NCBI GenBank assembly: GCA_905221605.1
Contig: CAJNDS010001491.1
Location: 536,360 to 600,359, forward strand
DNA from: Symbiodinium natans
Lineage: Eukaryota; Sar; Dinophyceae; Suessiales; Symbiodiniaceae
Direction: 5' to 3'
Length of the DNA stretch: 64,000 bases
Under the pieces are notes generated by a model, which worked only from the letters and a program-made list of their open reading frames with translations, ran no database searches and was not told where the DNA came from. Below, one piece after another: positions 51,374 through 53,699 of the stretch. A program made the position numbers and the translations under genes. Position 1 is the first letter of the stretch, and the number at the start of each line of letters is the position of its first letter.

Positions 51374-53500
51374 ATGTATATATGCTATTGAATGTGTATA
51401 TATGTCTATACATATATATATATATATATATGAACCCATATATATATAATATATAAAGATATAAAGAAGGCGAGAAAAAGACACTCTGAAACCTCCTCAA
51501 CTACAGCAACCCTCCCTGAACTCTGCCAGGACCGAGCCACCAGCGCGTAGCCTCCGCTCCAGTCCCCCCGGTGGAGGGTGGCGATCCGCTGCTCCTGCGA
51601 CAACTCAGCTGCAGGCGCGCTCGAAGTGAAGTAAGGCCACTAAAGCCGGTTTAGGGTTTAGGGTGTAGGGTTTAGGGTTTAGGGTTTATGGTTTAGGGTT
51701 TAGGGTTTAGGGTTTAGGGTTTGAGGGTTTAGGGTTTAGGGTTTAGGGTTTAGGGTTTAGGGCCTAGGGCCTAGGGCTTAGGGTTTCCTACTTCAGCTAC
51801 TTGGGGCAAATAATTCGGGACATATGTTCGTGTTGGGGTTTGGGCTGAGGGTTTGTGGCTGAGCACTCCAGGCCACAAGAAGACGACACGAGTTGACGTA
51901 ATTCGGAGCATGCATACTCTTTTGCATACTGCGAGTCCTCTTGCTTGGGTGCTGCCCCGAACCTATCTTGCAAAAACCGCTACCAGCAGTTTTAGAGCGC
52001 TCTGGGCAAGGCTCCCCATCGTCGCCGTCGCTGGCAGGGGAGGTCTGCCGCATCATACCAGTGGTGCCTTGGGGCCGAACCCGAACCGCAACCCGAACCG
52101 ATAGTGCCTCGGATTCGGAGCTAGGTGGGGACTAGGCGCCCTCCCAAGCTTCTAGGGGCCTTTCAGCCTAAACCCTAAACCCTAAACCCCAAACCCTAAA
52201 CCCTAAACCCTAAGCCTCCAAAGCGAGCGGGAATGGGCGCTTTAATCCACCGGCCTCCCAAGCCATGGGGGCCTTTCAGGGGCCTGCCTGTAAATGCTAG
52301 CGCCTTGCTAGGCTCCTGAAAAACCTCTCACAAGAGGTTTTTCAGTGGCTTGTCAGGAACCTCCAGAAACCTCCCCTAGAAACCCTGAAAAAATCTTGGG
52401 ATGTTCTGGCAAAAAACTCTGCAGCCCAGCAGAGCCTGCCCTGGTCTCACTGAGAGTTCGACTGCGCCCACCCACCCAGCAGAGGTGAGAGGGGTGGCGG
52501 GCGGGTTAACGTTTTAGGGTGGAGAGTGGAGAGTGGCAAGACTAAGTATGCCCCTCATCACGCAAGACCCAATCCTAACCAAACAAACCCCTACATGGTT
52601 GCCAACAGTCTTCAAAACCCCTTATTGTCAAATACCTACGAAATAGGGTCCCATAGCCTTTATGAAGCCTTATGCAGGTCGAAGGGACCGTCATTTTTCA
52701 TGACAACCGCGGCCGTCCCTGTCTTGATGACTTTCAGCTCCTGCCCGACATCCCCCTGCTTCGCCAACAGCTCCCCGGGACGAAACCTCGACAGCAGTGA
52801 GTTTAGGGTTTAGTGTTTAGGGTTGAGGGTTTAGGGTTTGGGGACGGGATTAGGGCTACCTATTTAGGGTTTAGGGTTTAGGGTTTAGGGCTTAGTACAT
52901 AGGGTTTAGCACAACTGCTGTTTCGTTTTTGAATTGTTGTTGGGGGGAGTTCGGGGTTCGGGCTGTACGGTTTTTGGGAGTTGTTTCGGACACTCCTCAA
53001 TCACGGCTTTAGAGGGCATCTGTAAGAGGGCACGGACGACCGGCTCCGCTTCATTACGACACGTCGAGGCGCATCTTCATCTCCAGCGCCTCTGCTACGC
53101 GAGGAAGGTCCGCTCGGGGAAGCTGGTTGGCAAAGACCGGCACGGTTTCCAGGAACTTGACCCGCTCTTCGAATTCCTCTCTTTGACCTTCGAAGATGCT
53201 TGCCTAACATCACCTAGATGCTAGGGTAGTAGGGCACTAGGTGATGTGTTAGGTCTGGGCGTGTTTCTGGGAACCATATGGGGGGGGGGGGACCCCGTAA
53301 TAAGGACTCCCGAATCATAGGATTCCCTTACAAATCCTTACAATAGGGGACCCAAATAATAGACCCCGAATTTCGGGAACCCCCAGAAAGGACACGCGAT
53401 GCTTGGGGCGAGCAGGTCCGGCAGCTTCAGCGTCCGAGCTGCTGTTGTACTGCTGCATGCGCCATGAGGTTGGCAGCAGCCCCTCCACGCAGGAGCAGCC
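6133..53500 (-). CDS. PKG-like gene: three CNB domains plus AGC kinase, about 35 exons
   Basis: Overall gene entry; exons are listed separately. Joining hand-called exons gives a continuous frame with CNB-1, CNB-2, CNB-3 and an AGC kinase domain, the layout of alveolate cGMP-dependent protein kinases. Such kinases are expected to be cytosolic or membrane-associated Ser/Thr kinases released from autoinhibition by cyclic nucleotide. Unambiguous donors count roughly 18 GC, 8 GA and 6 GT; nearly all acceptors are AG|G. Kinase catalytic residues are present, so the gene may be functional, but CNB phosphate-binding cassettes are altered. Unresolved: the exon path between 45.9 and 41.3 kb, the true start and the true stop. 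The upstream (54-63 kb) and downstream (0.2-3.6 kb) exon chains could belong to the same transcript. Confidence 0.85.
7193..7296 (-). CDS. PKG-like kinase exon, subdomain XI
   Basis: 104 bp, AG|G acceptor, GA donor. It reads [19 protein letters not shown] and then HKWPGTW, the AGC signature LIxxLLxxxPxxRLG...GA..V..H.W. The preceding exon supplies LIS at 20.35 kb, so the intron is about 13 kb and holds the transposon block. Confidence 0.85.
8103..8330. repeat. TTTGGGGG / TTTTGGGG variant array
   Basis: About 28 units of 8 bp instead of the 7-bp telomere unit. It starts as TTTGGGGG and changes to TTTTGGGG. All frames are open because of composition only. Confidence 0.9.
8462..9320. other. Left part of the block lacking telomere tracts
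   Basis: TTTAGGG tracts stop here and do not resume until about 19,860. A plus-strand Lys/Arg/Ala-rich stretch (8,840-8,920, [17 protein letters not shown]) and a minus-strand counterpart are both open; neither is identifiable. 8,970-9,300 shows only short TTAGG-like degenerate sequence and no gene I can support. Confidence 0.5.
9330..9690. repeat. Two tandem copies of an approximately 190-bp repeat; third at 10,430-10,575
   Basis: Each copy contains GCTGAAACTATGTTT, CCCCCTRAAAGCAAGGA, CGACAAGCGGC, CCATACGGCGCTGCT and GAAACTGCTCTG in order. Copies 1 and 2 are adjacent and copy 3 lies past the integrase fragment in the same orientation. They may be relics of long terminal repeats. Confidence 0.7.
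9740..10087 (-). mobile_element. Copia-type retrotransposon integrase fragment
   Basis: A 115-residue ORF. It holds the first catalytic Asp ([10 protein letters not shown]) and the second ([11 protein letters not shown]) of a DDE integrase core, 62 residues apart, then [11 protein letters not shown]. The reading frame stops just before the region where the catalytic Glu would lie, as the sequence turns into CCTAAACCCC. No reverse transcriptase or gag is visible within several kb. This is a truncated or intron-interrupted relic. Confidence 0.75.
10900..11345 (-). pseudogene. hAT-like transposase C-terminal segment (probable)
   Basis: The minus strand reads [19 protein letters not shown] and later, in another frame, an acidic tail with [16 protein letters not shown] and [15 protein letters not shown]. 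Both have coding-like codon use but are separated by a frame change or intron. It lies at the 3' end of the transposase exon series on the same strand. The plus strand is also open (10,684-11,310), but its composition mirrors the minus frame. Confidence 0.45.
11408..11700. repeat. Imperfect tandem repeat, about 150-170 bp unit
   Basis: Units share TTGCAAAAGG, GGAYCTCCA, ACGTAT, GGCTTTCAGATC and AAACC/AAACA at matching spacing. Likely duplicated intronic or 3' sequence of the transposase region. Confidence 0.6.
11722..12003 (-). pseudogene. Transposase-associated coding fragment, unidentified
   Basis: Reads [19 protein letters not shown] then [19 protein letters not shown]. Codon use is coding-like up to about 11,900, after which the frame degrades. 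Same strand as the transposase exons around it. No motif decides the family. Confidence 0.4.
12030..12330. repeat. Imperfect tandem repeat with AAGCTTGGCAAG motif
   Basis: AAAGCTTGGCAAGC, GCAAGCTTGGCAAG and AAAGCTTGACAAG recur at 100-130 bp spacing with GTTTCGGGG and TTCACC between them. Non-coding. Confidence 0.55.
12488..12603. mobile_element. Palindromic MITE-like element
   Basis: Left arm CCCTCAAGCCTGAATCCTAC plus GGCGGGTCGG and right arm CCGACCCGCC plus GTCAGGCTGAGGG are inverted copies around a loop with few matches. Confidence 0.65.
12738..13411 (-). pseudogene. Transposon-region coding fragments, unidentified
   Basis: Two minus-strand pieces with coding-like codons: 13,150-13,350 ([19 protein letters not shown]) and 12,780-12,998 ([20 protein letters not shown], then a Cys cluster CVRRCASC). 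They may be exons of the hAT-like transposase or of a second transposon gene. Confidence 0.4.
13880..14050. repeat. TGCACTTG minisatellite with small palindrome
   Basis: ATGCACTTG or close variants recur about ten times. GCATTCAAGT at 14,011 is mirrored by ACTTGAATGC at 14,029. Confidence 0.7.
14627..15202 (-). pseudogene. hAT-like transposase middle segment (tentative)
   Basis: A 191-residue minus-strand ORF. The first two thirds look coding ([54 protein letters not shown]). It lies between the BED-like exon at 16.0 kb and the C-terminal pieces. No catalytic motif is identified, so the assignment rests on context. Confidence 0.4.
15226..15308. repeat. 37-bp tandem duplication
   Basis: CCCCCTCAAAGCAGCTGGC...GTGTCAAAGCA is followed directly by the same sequence with AGTAGC for AGCAGC. 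Confidence 0.85.
15900..16025 (-). pseudogene. BED-type zinc-finger segment, second copy
   Basis: In one minus frame the segment reads [18 protein letters not shown], with W.C..C followed by F.G and basic residues, as in BED fingers at the N-terminus of hAT transposases. The distal His pair is not clear. With the finger at 18.0 kb this implies two transposase copies or a duplication. Confidence 0.45.
16980..17639 (-). pseudogene. hAT-like transposase, DUF659-type catalytic region
   Basis: A 219-residue open frame. [17 protein letters not shown] is followed by [19 protein letters not shown], matching the DUF659/hAT catalytic layout (first acidic segment, then TDxxxxMxxA-type segment). The N-terminal part ([19 protein letters not shown]) fits the helical region after the zinc finger. 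The frame runs into a 27-bp hairpin at its 3' end. The BED-like exon lies 300 bp upstream on the same strand. Confidence 0.65.
17929..18255 (-). pseudogene. hAT-like transposase N-terminal exon with BED-like finger
   Basis: Contains [20 protein letters not shown] followed by HKLGG: two Cys, spacing and a His as in BED fingers that bind transposon ends. Upstream in the same frame is [15 protein letters not shown]. Followed on the minus strand by hairpin-bearing sequence and the DUF659-type exon. Confidence 0.6.
18400..19620. other. Right part of the block lacking telomere tracts
   Basis: Minus-strand fragments with coding-like codons occur at 18,550-18,800 ([20 protein letters not shown]) and 19,080-19,280 (starts [14 protein letters not shown], Gly/Ala/Arg-rich). 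The second could hold a transposase start. 18,880-19,060 and 19,300-19,620 hold nothing I can name. No terminal inverted repeat of the whole block was found. Confidence 0.4.
20345..20356 (-). CDS. PKG-like kinase microexon (GLIS), subdomain X/XI
   Basis: TTGCAG|GGG acceptor and TCA|GAG donor give a 12-nt exon. It restores the exact AGC spacing [15 protein letters not shown] with the 7.2-kb exon. A longer open reading (down to 20,264, GC donor, 93 bp) is also in frame but would insert 27 residues into a conserved segment. I prefer the microexon. Confidence 0.6.
20493..20535 (-). CDS. PKG-like kinase exon, subdomain X
   Basis: GTCAG|G acceptor, 43 bp, GT or GC donor. Two bases carried from 20,960-20,994 complete its first codon. 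Reads [14 protein letters not shown], matching the S.eA..LI helix of AGC kinases. Confidence 0.75.
20960..20994 (-). CDS. PKG-like kinase exon, subdomain X start
   Basis: 35 bp, AAG|G acceptor, GTACG donor. Reads [16 protein letters not shown] corresponds to the I.FP element before subdomain XI. Confidence 0.7.
21107..21158 (-). CDS. PKG-like kinase exon, subdomain IX/X
   Basis: TCAG|G acceptor, 52 bp, GT donor (or GC three bases earlier). With the carried GG it reads [18 protein letters not shown], where GQTPW is the G.PPF-type motif that follows FELL. Confidence 0.8.
21989..22089 (-). CDS. PKG-like kinase exon, subdomains VIII-IX
   Basis: ACAG|GAG acceptor, 101 bp, GC donor. Reads EYMAPEIL then [19 protein letters not shown]: the APE motif and the DxWxxG helix of AGC kinases. 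CCCTAAA on the left, TTTAGGG on the right. Confidence 0.93.
22509..22584 (-). CDS. PKG-like kinase exon, subdomain VII and activation loop
   Basis: GCAG|GGG acceptor, 76 bp, GT donor. Reads [19 protein letters not shown] then FLGTP. The metal-binding DFG is DLG here, a tolerated variant. The activation-loop Thr region precedes GTP-EYMAPE at the next junction. Confidence 0.93.
22805..22903. mobile_element. M1 MITE copy a
   Basis: Inverted ends TTGGGATGTTCCCCCTTATA and TATAAGTGGGAACATCCCAA with subterminal CTAACAGTCCTTAATAGGG and its inverse. About 99 bp, lying in a TTTAGGG arm. Flanks (GGTTTAGG/GGTTCAGA) match weakly. Confidence 0.85.
23719..23755 (-). CDS. PKG-like kinase exon, catalytic loop (subdomain VIB)
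   Basis: CCCAG|G acceptor, 37 bp, GC donor. With the base carried from the previous exon it reads [12 protein letters not shown]. Catalytic Asp, Lys and Asn are all present. Confidence 0.93.
24347..24416 (-). CDS. PKG-like kinase exon, subdomain VIA
   Basis: GCCAG|G acceptor, 70 bp, GC donor splitting the Arg codon of HRD. Reads [20 protein letters not shown], the long helix that ends ...LH...I.HR. Confidence 0.93.
24829..24943. mobile_element. M1 MITE copy b with perfect 8-bp target duplication
   Basis: Element 24,837-24,935 is bounded by CCCATGGT on both sides (24,829-24,836 and 24,936-24,943). The left end carries an 8-bp insertion (TTGGGACTTTGGGGTGTTCC). The 8-bp duplication points to hAT-type mobilisation. 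Confidence 0.85.
25371..25464 (-). CDS. PKG-like kinase exon, subdomain V
   Basis: AAAAG|G acceptor, 94 bp, GA donor. Reads [17 protein letters not shown], the hinge and start of helix D (usual form LYMVLEYVPGG). Confidence 0.92.
25878..25925. repeat. 48-bp exon/intron segment with perfect inverted copy at 48,643-48,690
   Basis: The segment covers the last 19 bp of the subdomain IV exon and 29 bp of its intron, across the GC donor. Its reverse complement occurs without mismatch 22.7 kb away, also next to a TTTAGGG-type tract. Confidence 0.95.
25907..25953 (-). CDS. PKG-like kinase exon, subdomain IV
   Basis: TACAG|G acceptor, 47 bp, GC donor. Reads [15 protein letters not shown], matching the HPFIV.L...F.D strand of AGC kinases. 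Confidence 0.92.
26175..26245 (-). CDS. PKG-like kinase exon, subdomain III
   Basis: CCAG|G acceptor, 71 bp, GA donor. Reads [20 protein letters not shown], with the helix C Glu in NERN that pairs with the VAIK-type Lys. Confidence 0.88.
26249..26760. other. Intron with degenerate CCCTAA-type sequence
   Basis: Only scattered CCCTAAACC, CCCTGAACC and similar variants in unique-looking sequence. No gene, palindrome or clean arm is seen. Confidence 0.6.
26825..26905. mobile_element. M2 palindromic MITE
   Basis: AGTAGGGAATGAGGGAATGAGG is mirrored by CCTCATTCCCTCATTCCCT around a 40-bp loop. Other members at 28,268, 33,900, 46,249 and 59,777. Confidence 0.8.
26960..27023 (-). CDS. PKG-like kinase exon, subdomain II
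   Basis: ACAG|G acceptor, 64 bp, GC donor. Reads [20 protein letters not shown]. The first Val completes the glycine loop begun in the previous exon; the Lys of YALK is the ATP-anchoring lysine. Confidence 0.93.
27586..27622 (-). CDS. PKG-like kinase exon, glycine-rich loop (subdomain I)
   Basis: CGAG|G acceptor, 37 bp, GC donor. Reads [12 protein letters not shown]; spliced to the next exon it gives GQGSFGKV. Carried TG from 31,713-31,741 makes the preceding Trp. An alternative acceptor 13 bp upstream (TTCCAG) exists but breaks the phase. Confidence 0.9.
27645..27703. repeat. (GA)n run, a (CT)n tract upstream of the acceptor on the minus strand
   Basis: Nearly pure GAGA for about 55 bp. 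On the transcribed strand it becomes a polypyrimidine run just ahead of the glycine-loop exon and may serve the 3' splice site. Confidence 0.8.
28414..29635. repeat. Head-to-head array of approximately 100-bp units
   Basis: Each unit carries GGAAACTCGAGGAATTTGC and its inverse ATTCCTCGAGTTTCC, so each can fold by itself. Spacing of CTCGAGGAA is 100-101 bp (28,491, 28,591, 28,692, 28,793, 28,893). Unit orientation flips at about 28,940. Open frames across the array are compositional. Confidence 0.9.
29690..30870. repeat. AT-rich 21-bp satellite, roughly 50 diverged units
   Basis: Consensus near GGATTCCTATTAATTTTAATA; clean 21-bp phasing is visible at 30,540-30,600 and 30,726-30,790. Much richer in AT than the rest of the window. 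Confidence 0.85.
31551..31668. repeat. CCCCTAAA 8-mer array
   Basis: About 14 units of CCCCTAAA instead of CCCTAAA, forming the acceptor-side arm near the 31.7-kb exon. The opposite side (31,785-32,070) is a GGTTTATGGGGG-type degenerate array. Confidence 0.9.
31713..31741 (-). CDS. PKG-like gene, CNB-3 end and linker
   Basis: GCCAG|G acceptor, 29 bp, GC donor. Reads DVCTLKPTG, the final strand of a CNB domain (usual form DVWALxRxxW), and splices straight to the glycine-loop exon. Confidence 0.82.
32350..32403 (-). CDS. PKG-like gene, CNB-3 phosphate-binding-cassette region
   Basis: GGAG|G acceptor, 54 bp, GC donor. Reads [18 protein letters not shown]. Its length matches the stretch between FGE and the last strand, but the conserved Arg of the cassette (PRAAT) is absent. 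Confidence 0.72.
33553..33572 (-). CDS. PKG-like gene, CNB-3 exon ending in FGE
   Basis: TTTAG|G acceptor, 20 bp. Reads PLVFGE after SLGPG of the previous exon. The donor reads GG (or GA if the shared G slides), the only such case. A plus-strand frame over it ([17 protein letters not shown]) is a shadow. Confidence 0.72.
33876..34022. mobile_element. M2 right half joined to a partial M1 element
   Basis: (TA)n, GGGCCCTAC, CTCTCATTCCCTACTAAGAACC (M2 end, to about 33,937), then GACAGTCCGC...AAGGACTG...GGGGGAACATCCC (M1 right part). The M2 half best matches the left half at 28,268 (both have GAGAGAA). Confidence 0.6.
34535..34619 (-). CDS. PKG-like gene, CNB-3 beta-barrel exon
   Basis: CCCAG|G acceptor, 85 bp, GC donor. 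Reads [20 protein letters not shown] then LGPG, the fYvV.sG...V strands and turn of a CNB domain. Confidence 0.88.
34708..34822. repeat. CTTAGGG variant array
   Basis: About 15 consecutive GGGCTTA units, interrupted once by GGGCTCA. Confidence 0.9.
35250..35314 (-). CDS. PKG-like gene, CNB-3 start
   Basis: GCCAG acceptor, 65 bp, GC donor. Reads [20 protein letters not shown], the first helix and the ITFKAG strand that opens a CNB barrel. Confidence 0.85.
35612..35812. repeat. TTTGGGGG 8-mer array
   Basis: About 24 units, donor-side arm of the intron that follows the CNB-3 start exon at some distance. It makes Gly/Trp/Phe-rich spurious frames. Confidence 0.92.
36288..36373. mobile_element. 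M3 repeat copy a
   Basis: GGGGTACCTTCTTGGGGTGC...TCCTACTATTTGG..GGTCTAT..AGGGG..TTTTCGCAAACTCCC. Copies b and c at 46,533 and 46,802; an inverted relative at 53,290. Sequence at 35,880-36,285 shows nothing I can name. Confidence 0.75.
36664..36695 (-). CDS. PKG-like gene, inter-CNB helix exon
   Basis: TCCAG|G acceptor, 32 bp, GTGAG donor. With carried AG it reads [11 protein letters not shown], continuing the helix after CNB-2. Confidence 0.75.
37145..37258. repeat. CTTAGGG variant array (second)
   Basis: Runs of GGGCTTA with a few TTCGGGC and GGGCTCA units. Confidence 0.88.
37555..37610 (-). CDS. PKG-like gene, CNB-2 last strand and helix
   Basis: 56 bp, GAG|A acceptor, GC donor. Reads [18 protein letters not shown], the LWxIDRxxF signature at the end of a CNB domain. 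Confidence 0.87.
37740..38060. other. Intron spacer without clear content
   Basis: Between the 37.6-kb exon arm and the next CCCTAAA tract. A short plus frame (37,763-37,978) has no coding bias or recognisable motif. No palindrome is seen. Confidence 0.5.
38266..38307 (-). CDS. PKG-like gene, CNB-2 phosphate-binding cassette
   Basis: CTCAG|G acceptor, 42 bp, GC donor. Reads [14 protein letters not shown] after GDVYGE. The canonical PRAAT is replaced by RHLAT, so the phosphate-contacting Arg position holds His. Confidence 0.9.
39172..39198 (-). CDS. PKG-like gene, CNB-2 cassette start, 27-bp exon
   Basis: Reads LQSGDVYGE exactly, frame 0 at both ends, GT donor. The Glu that contacts ribose 2'-OH is present. 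Confidence 0.88.
39295..39470. repeat. ATGCATTTTTGGA minisatellite
   Basis: About ten units of 14-18 bp (ATGCATTTTTGGACATGCAT and variants). Confidence 0.88.
39570..39862. repeat. TTTGGGG 7-mer array
   Basis: About 40 units, the largest homogeneous variant array, with CTTGGGG units in the middle. Confidence 0.93.
40085..40335. repeat. Diverged minisatellite with CGGCACCGGTGTTTT motif
   Basis: Five to six units of 35-55 bp: AATCG.CACCGGTGTTTTTC followed by AGATTTTGAACAA. Confidence 0.8.
41198..41270 (-). CDS. PKG-like gene, CNB-2 exon before the cassette
   Basis: 73 bp, GT donor (GTAAC). Reads [18 protein letters not shown] then REKKHF, joined in frame to LQSGDVYGE. Unlike most exons it is not closely flanked by telomere arms. 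Confidence 0.75.
41783..41831 (-). CDS. Probable exon, CNB-2 insert (phase unresolved)
   Basis: CCAG|G acceptor, GC donor. Reads [16 protein letters not shown] with coding-like codons in a CCCTAAA/TTTCGGG island. Confidence 0.45.
42470..42600. mobile_element. Perfect 44-bp inverted repeat, MITE-like
   Basis: Arms 42,470-42,513 and 42,557-42,600 are exact reverse complements (CATGGTACTTACTAACCAAT ... ATTGGTTAGTAAGTACCATG), with a 43-bp loop. The perfect match suggests recent formation or selection. Confidence 0.9.
42926..42989 (-). CDS. Probable exon, basic, CNB-2 insert
   Basis: GTGAG|G acceptor, 64 bp, GC donor. Reads [20 protein letters not shown]. Strong GC3; join to neighbours not settled. 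Confidence 0.5.
43020..43480. repeat. GGTTTTGGGG and GGGCGTTTA variant arrays
   Basis: 43,020-43,160 has TTTTGGGGG units; 43,255-43,480 has a 9-mer GGGCGTTTA, with every unit 2 bp longer than the telomere unit. Confidence 0.88.
43657..43728 (-). CDS. Probable exon, CNB-2 insert
   Basis: GCCAG|G acceptor, 72 bp (24 codons), GT donor. Reads [20 protein letters not shown]. Excellent GC3, no stop. Confidence 0.6.
43801..43905. repeat. TTCAGGG variant array
   Basis: About 13 units, almost all TTCAGGG. Confidence 0.92.
44450..44501 (-). CDS. Possible exon, CNB-2 insert
   Basis: GCAG|G acceptor, GC donor. Reads [17 protein letters not shown] in one phase. Flanked by CCCTAAA and TTTAGGG. Confidence 0.4.
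44771..44807 (-). CDS. Possible exon, CNB-2 insert
   Basis: CCAAG|G acceptor, 37 bp, GT donor. Reads [12 protein letters not shown] with GC3 near 90 percent. The plus strand is open but less biased. Confidence 0.45.
45877..45965 (-). CDS. PKG-like gene, CNB-2 beta strands
   Basis: Begins after AGCAG, joined in phase to the 46.7-kb exon. Reads [20 protein letters not shown], the FyVV.sG.aEv strand. The 3' end is uncertain (several GA/GC donors between 45,877 and 45,900). Confidence 0.8.
46249..46342. mobile_element. M2 palindromic MITE, best copy
   Basis: CTGGCTCTCAGCAGGGAATG is mirrored by CATTCCCTACTAAGAACCAG. Repeated GAATGAGG in both arms; loop has TATATAA. Confidence 0.85.
46533..46620. 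mobile_element. M3 repeat copy b, abutting an exon
   Basis: Ends GTCGCAAACTCCC 14 bp from the donor of the 46.7-kb exon, so here the intron starts with a MITE instead of a TTTAGGG arm. Confidence 0.75.
46635..46709 (-). CDS. PKG-like gene, CNB-2 start
   Basis: CCAAG|G acceptor, 75 bp, GC donor. Reads [16 protein letters not shown] then PQQRIIVE, the first helix and barrel strand of the domain. Confidence 0.87.
46802..46887. mobile_element. M3 repeat copy c
   Basis: AGGGGTACTTTTTTGGGGCC...GGTCTATGCTAGGGG...TTTTCGCAAACTCCC. Confidence 0.75.
47311..47360 (-). CDS. PKG-like gene, pre-CNB-2 helix
   Basis: GCAG|G acceptor, 50 bp, GC donor. Reads [16 protein letters not shown], matching the AL.KN.NL element of alveolate PKGs. 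Confidence 0.9.
47842..47878 (-). CDS. PKG-like gene, LTEEE linker
   Basis: CAAG|G acceptor, 37 bp, GC donor. Reads [13 protein letters not shown], the KSPTDLTEEE...I-type motif that precedes CNB domains in alveolate PKGs. Confidence 0.9.
48101..48149 (-). CDS. PKG-like gene, basic linker exon
   Basis: 49 bp, CCAAG|C acceptor, GA donor; phase fits both neighbours. Reads [17 protein letters not shown]. The acceptor is not AG|G, so the exact start is less sure. Confidence 0.65.
48542..48606 (-). CDS. PKG-like gene, CNB-1 last helix
   Basis: CAAG|G acceptor, 65 bp, GA donor. With carried C it reads [20 protein letters not shown]: the LxRxxF.dL end of CNB-1 followed by the FPRR linker typical of these kinases. 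Confidence 0.85.
48643..48690 (+). pseudogene. Inverted duplicate of the subdomain IV exon edge
   Basis: Perfect reverse copy of 25,878-25,925, 37 bp from a real exon and read on the opposite strand. Too short to be coding here. Confidence 0.9.
48975..49590. other. Unassigned stretch without telomere tracts
   Basis: A plus-strand frame (49,121-49,330, [20 protein letters not shown]) and a Ser/Arg/His-rich one after it are open but unrecognised. They lie in a minus-strand intron and may be transposon debris. Confidence 0.4.
49802..49903. mobile_element. M1 MITE copy c
   Basis: TTGGGATGTTCCACCCTTAT...GGGAGAACATCCCAA, sitting exactly between a TTTAGGG and a CCCTAAA tract, so it forms the tip of a telomere-arm palindrome. 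Confidence 0.85.
49975..50044 (-). CDS. PKG-like gene, CNB-1 final strands
   Basis: CTCAG|G acceptor, 70 bp, GC donor. Reads [20 protein letters not shown] then TLS, matching R.AsV.A....v.cy.L.R. Confidence 0.87.
50915..51055. mobile_element. Palindromic MITE-like element
   Basis: TTTTAGGGGTAGTTTCATGG and AGGGACCATG...CATGAAACTGCCCCTAG are inverted. The left arm is also duplicated directly from 50,871 (CATGGTCCCTTTGGGCCCTT). Confidence 0.65.
51313..51455. repeat. (TA)n / (TATG)n microsatellite
   Basis: A long AT run with TGTG and TATG interruptions, in place of a telomere arm next to the CNB-1 exon at 51.5 kb. Confidence 0.93.
51538..51594 (-). CDS. PKG-like gene, CNB-1 cassette exon
   Basis: CGCAG|G acceptor, 57 bp, GC donor. 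Reads [19 protein letters not shown]. The cassette GD.FGE.AL appears as GDWSGGYAL: the ribose-binding Glu is Gly. Confidence 0.85.
51793..52140. other. Possible exon or intron content, unresolved
   Basis: The minus strand reads [20 protein letters not shown] with moderate codon bias, but sits between two CNB-1 exons that already join in phase. It is more likely intronic. Confidence 0.35.
52316..52345. other. Perfect 13-bp hairpin with 4-nt loop
   Basis: CTGAAAAACCTCT, CACA, AGAGGTTTTTCAG. It lies in a region of CCTGAAAAACC-like short repeats (52,250-52,400). Confidence 0.8.
52681..52786 (-). CDS. PKG-like gene, CNB-1 barrel exon
   Basis: TCGAG|G acceptor, 106 bp, GA donor. Reads [20 protein letters not shown] then [12 protein letters not shown], a textbook F.pGe.I..qGd.g...vI..G.a.V CNB segment. 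Confidence 0.93.
53076..53187 (-). CDS. PKG-like gene, CNB-1 N-terminal helix
   Basis: GAAG|G acceptor, 112 bp, GA donor. Reads [20 protein letters not shown] and then RVAEALEMK, the helix that precedes a CNB barrel. Confidence 0.92.
53203..53253. other. Inverted repeat next to the CNB-1 first exon
   Basis: CCTAACATCACCTAG and CTAGGTGATGTGTTAGG pair with a 2-nt bulge, 15 bp upstream (minus sense) of an acceptor. Confidence 0.8.
53290..53395. mobile_element. M3-like repeat, inverted copy
   Basis: Reverse complement shows GGGGGTTCCCGAAATTCGGG, GGTCTATTATTTGGG and TCCCCTATTG, an M3 relative, ending 2-8 bp from the next exon. Confidence 0.6.
53398..53500 (-). CDS. PKG-like gene, first joined exon (N-terminal)
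   Basis: ATGAG|G acceptor, 103 bp, GC donor; carried C completes CGT of the next exon. Reads [20 protein letters not shown] then GPARPKHR. A low-complexity N-terminal tail; the start codon is not located. Confidence 0.7.
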
Positions 53501-53699
53501 CTCATGCCCACCACAAAGGCGCTGGCCCATGGCAGACGACAGCAATCCCGCAACCCCACACCCCAAGCACTCCTGGAAGACGGACCTACAAACGCCAAGG
53601 CTCAAGGAAGCGGTGGGGTATGGTACTCGTCGCTGTGGGTGCTGTAAATGGGCTGCGGGTTGTGGGGTGTTGGGTTTGGGGTCTAGGCTGGCTTGGGCT

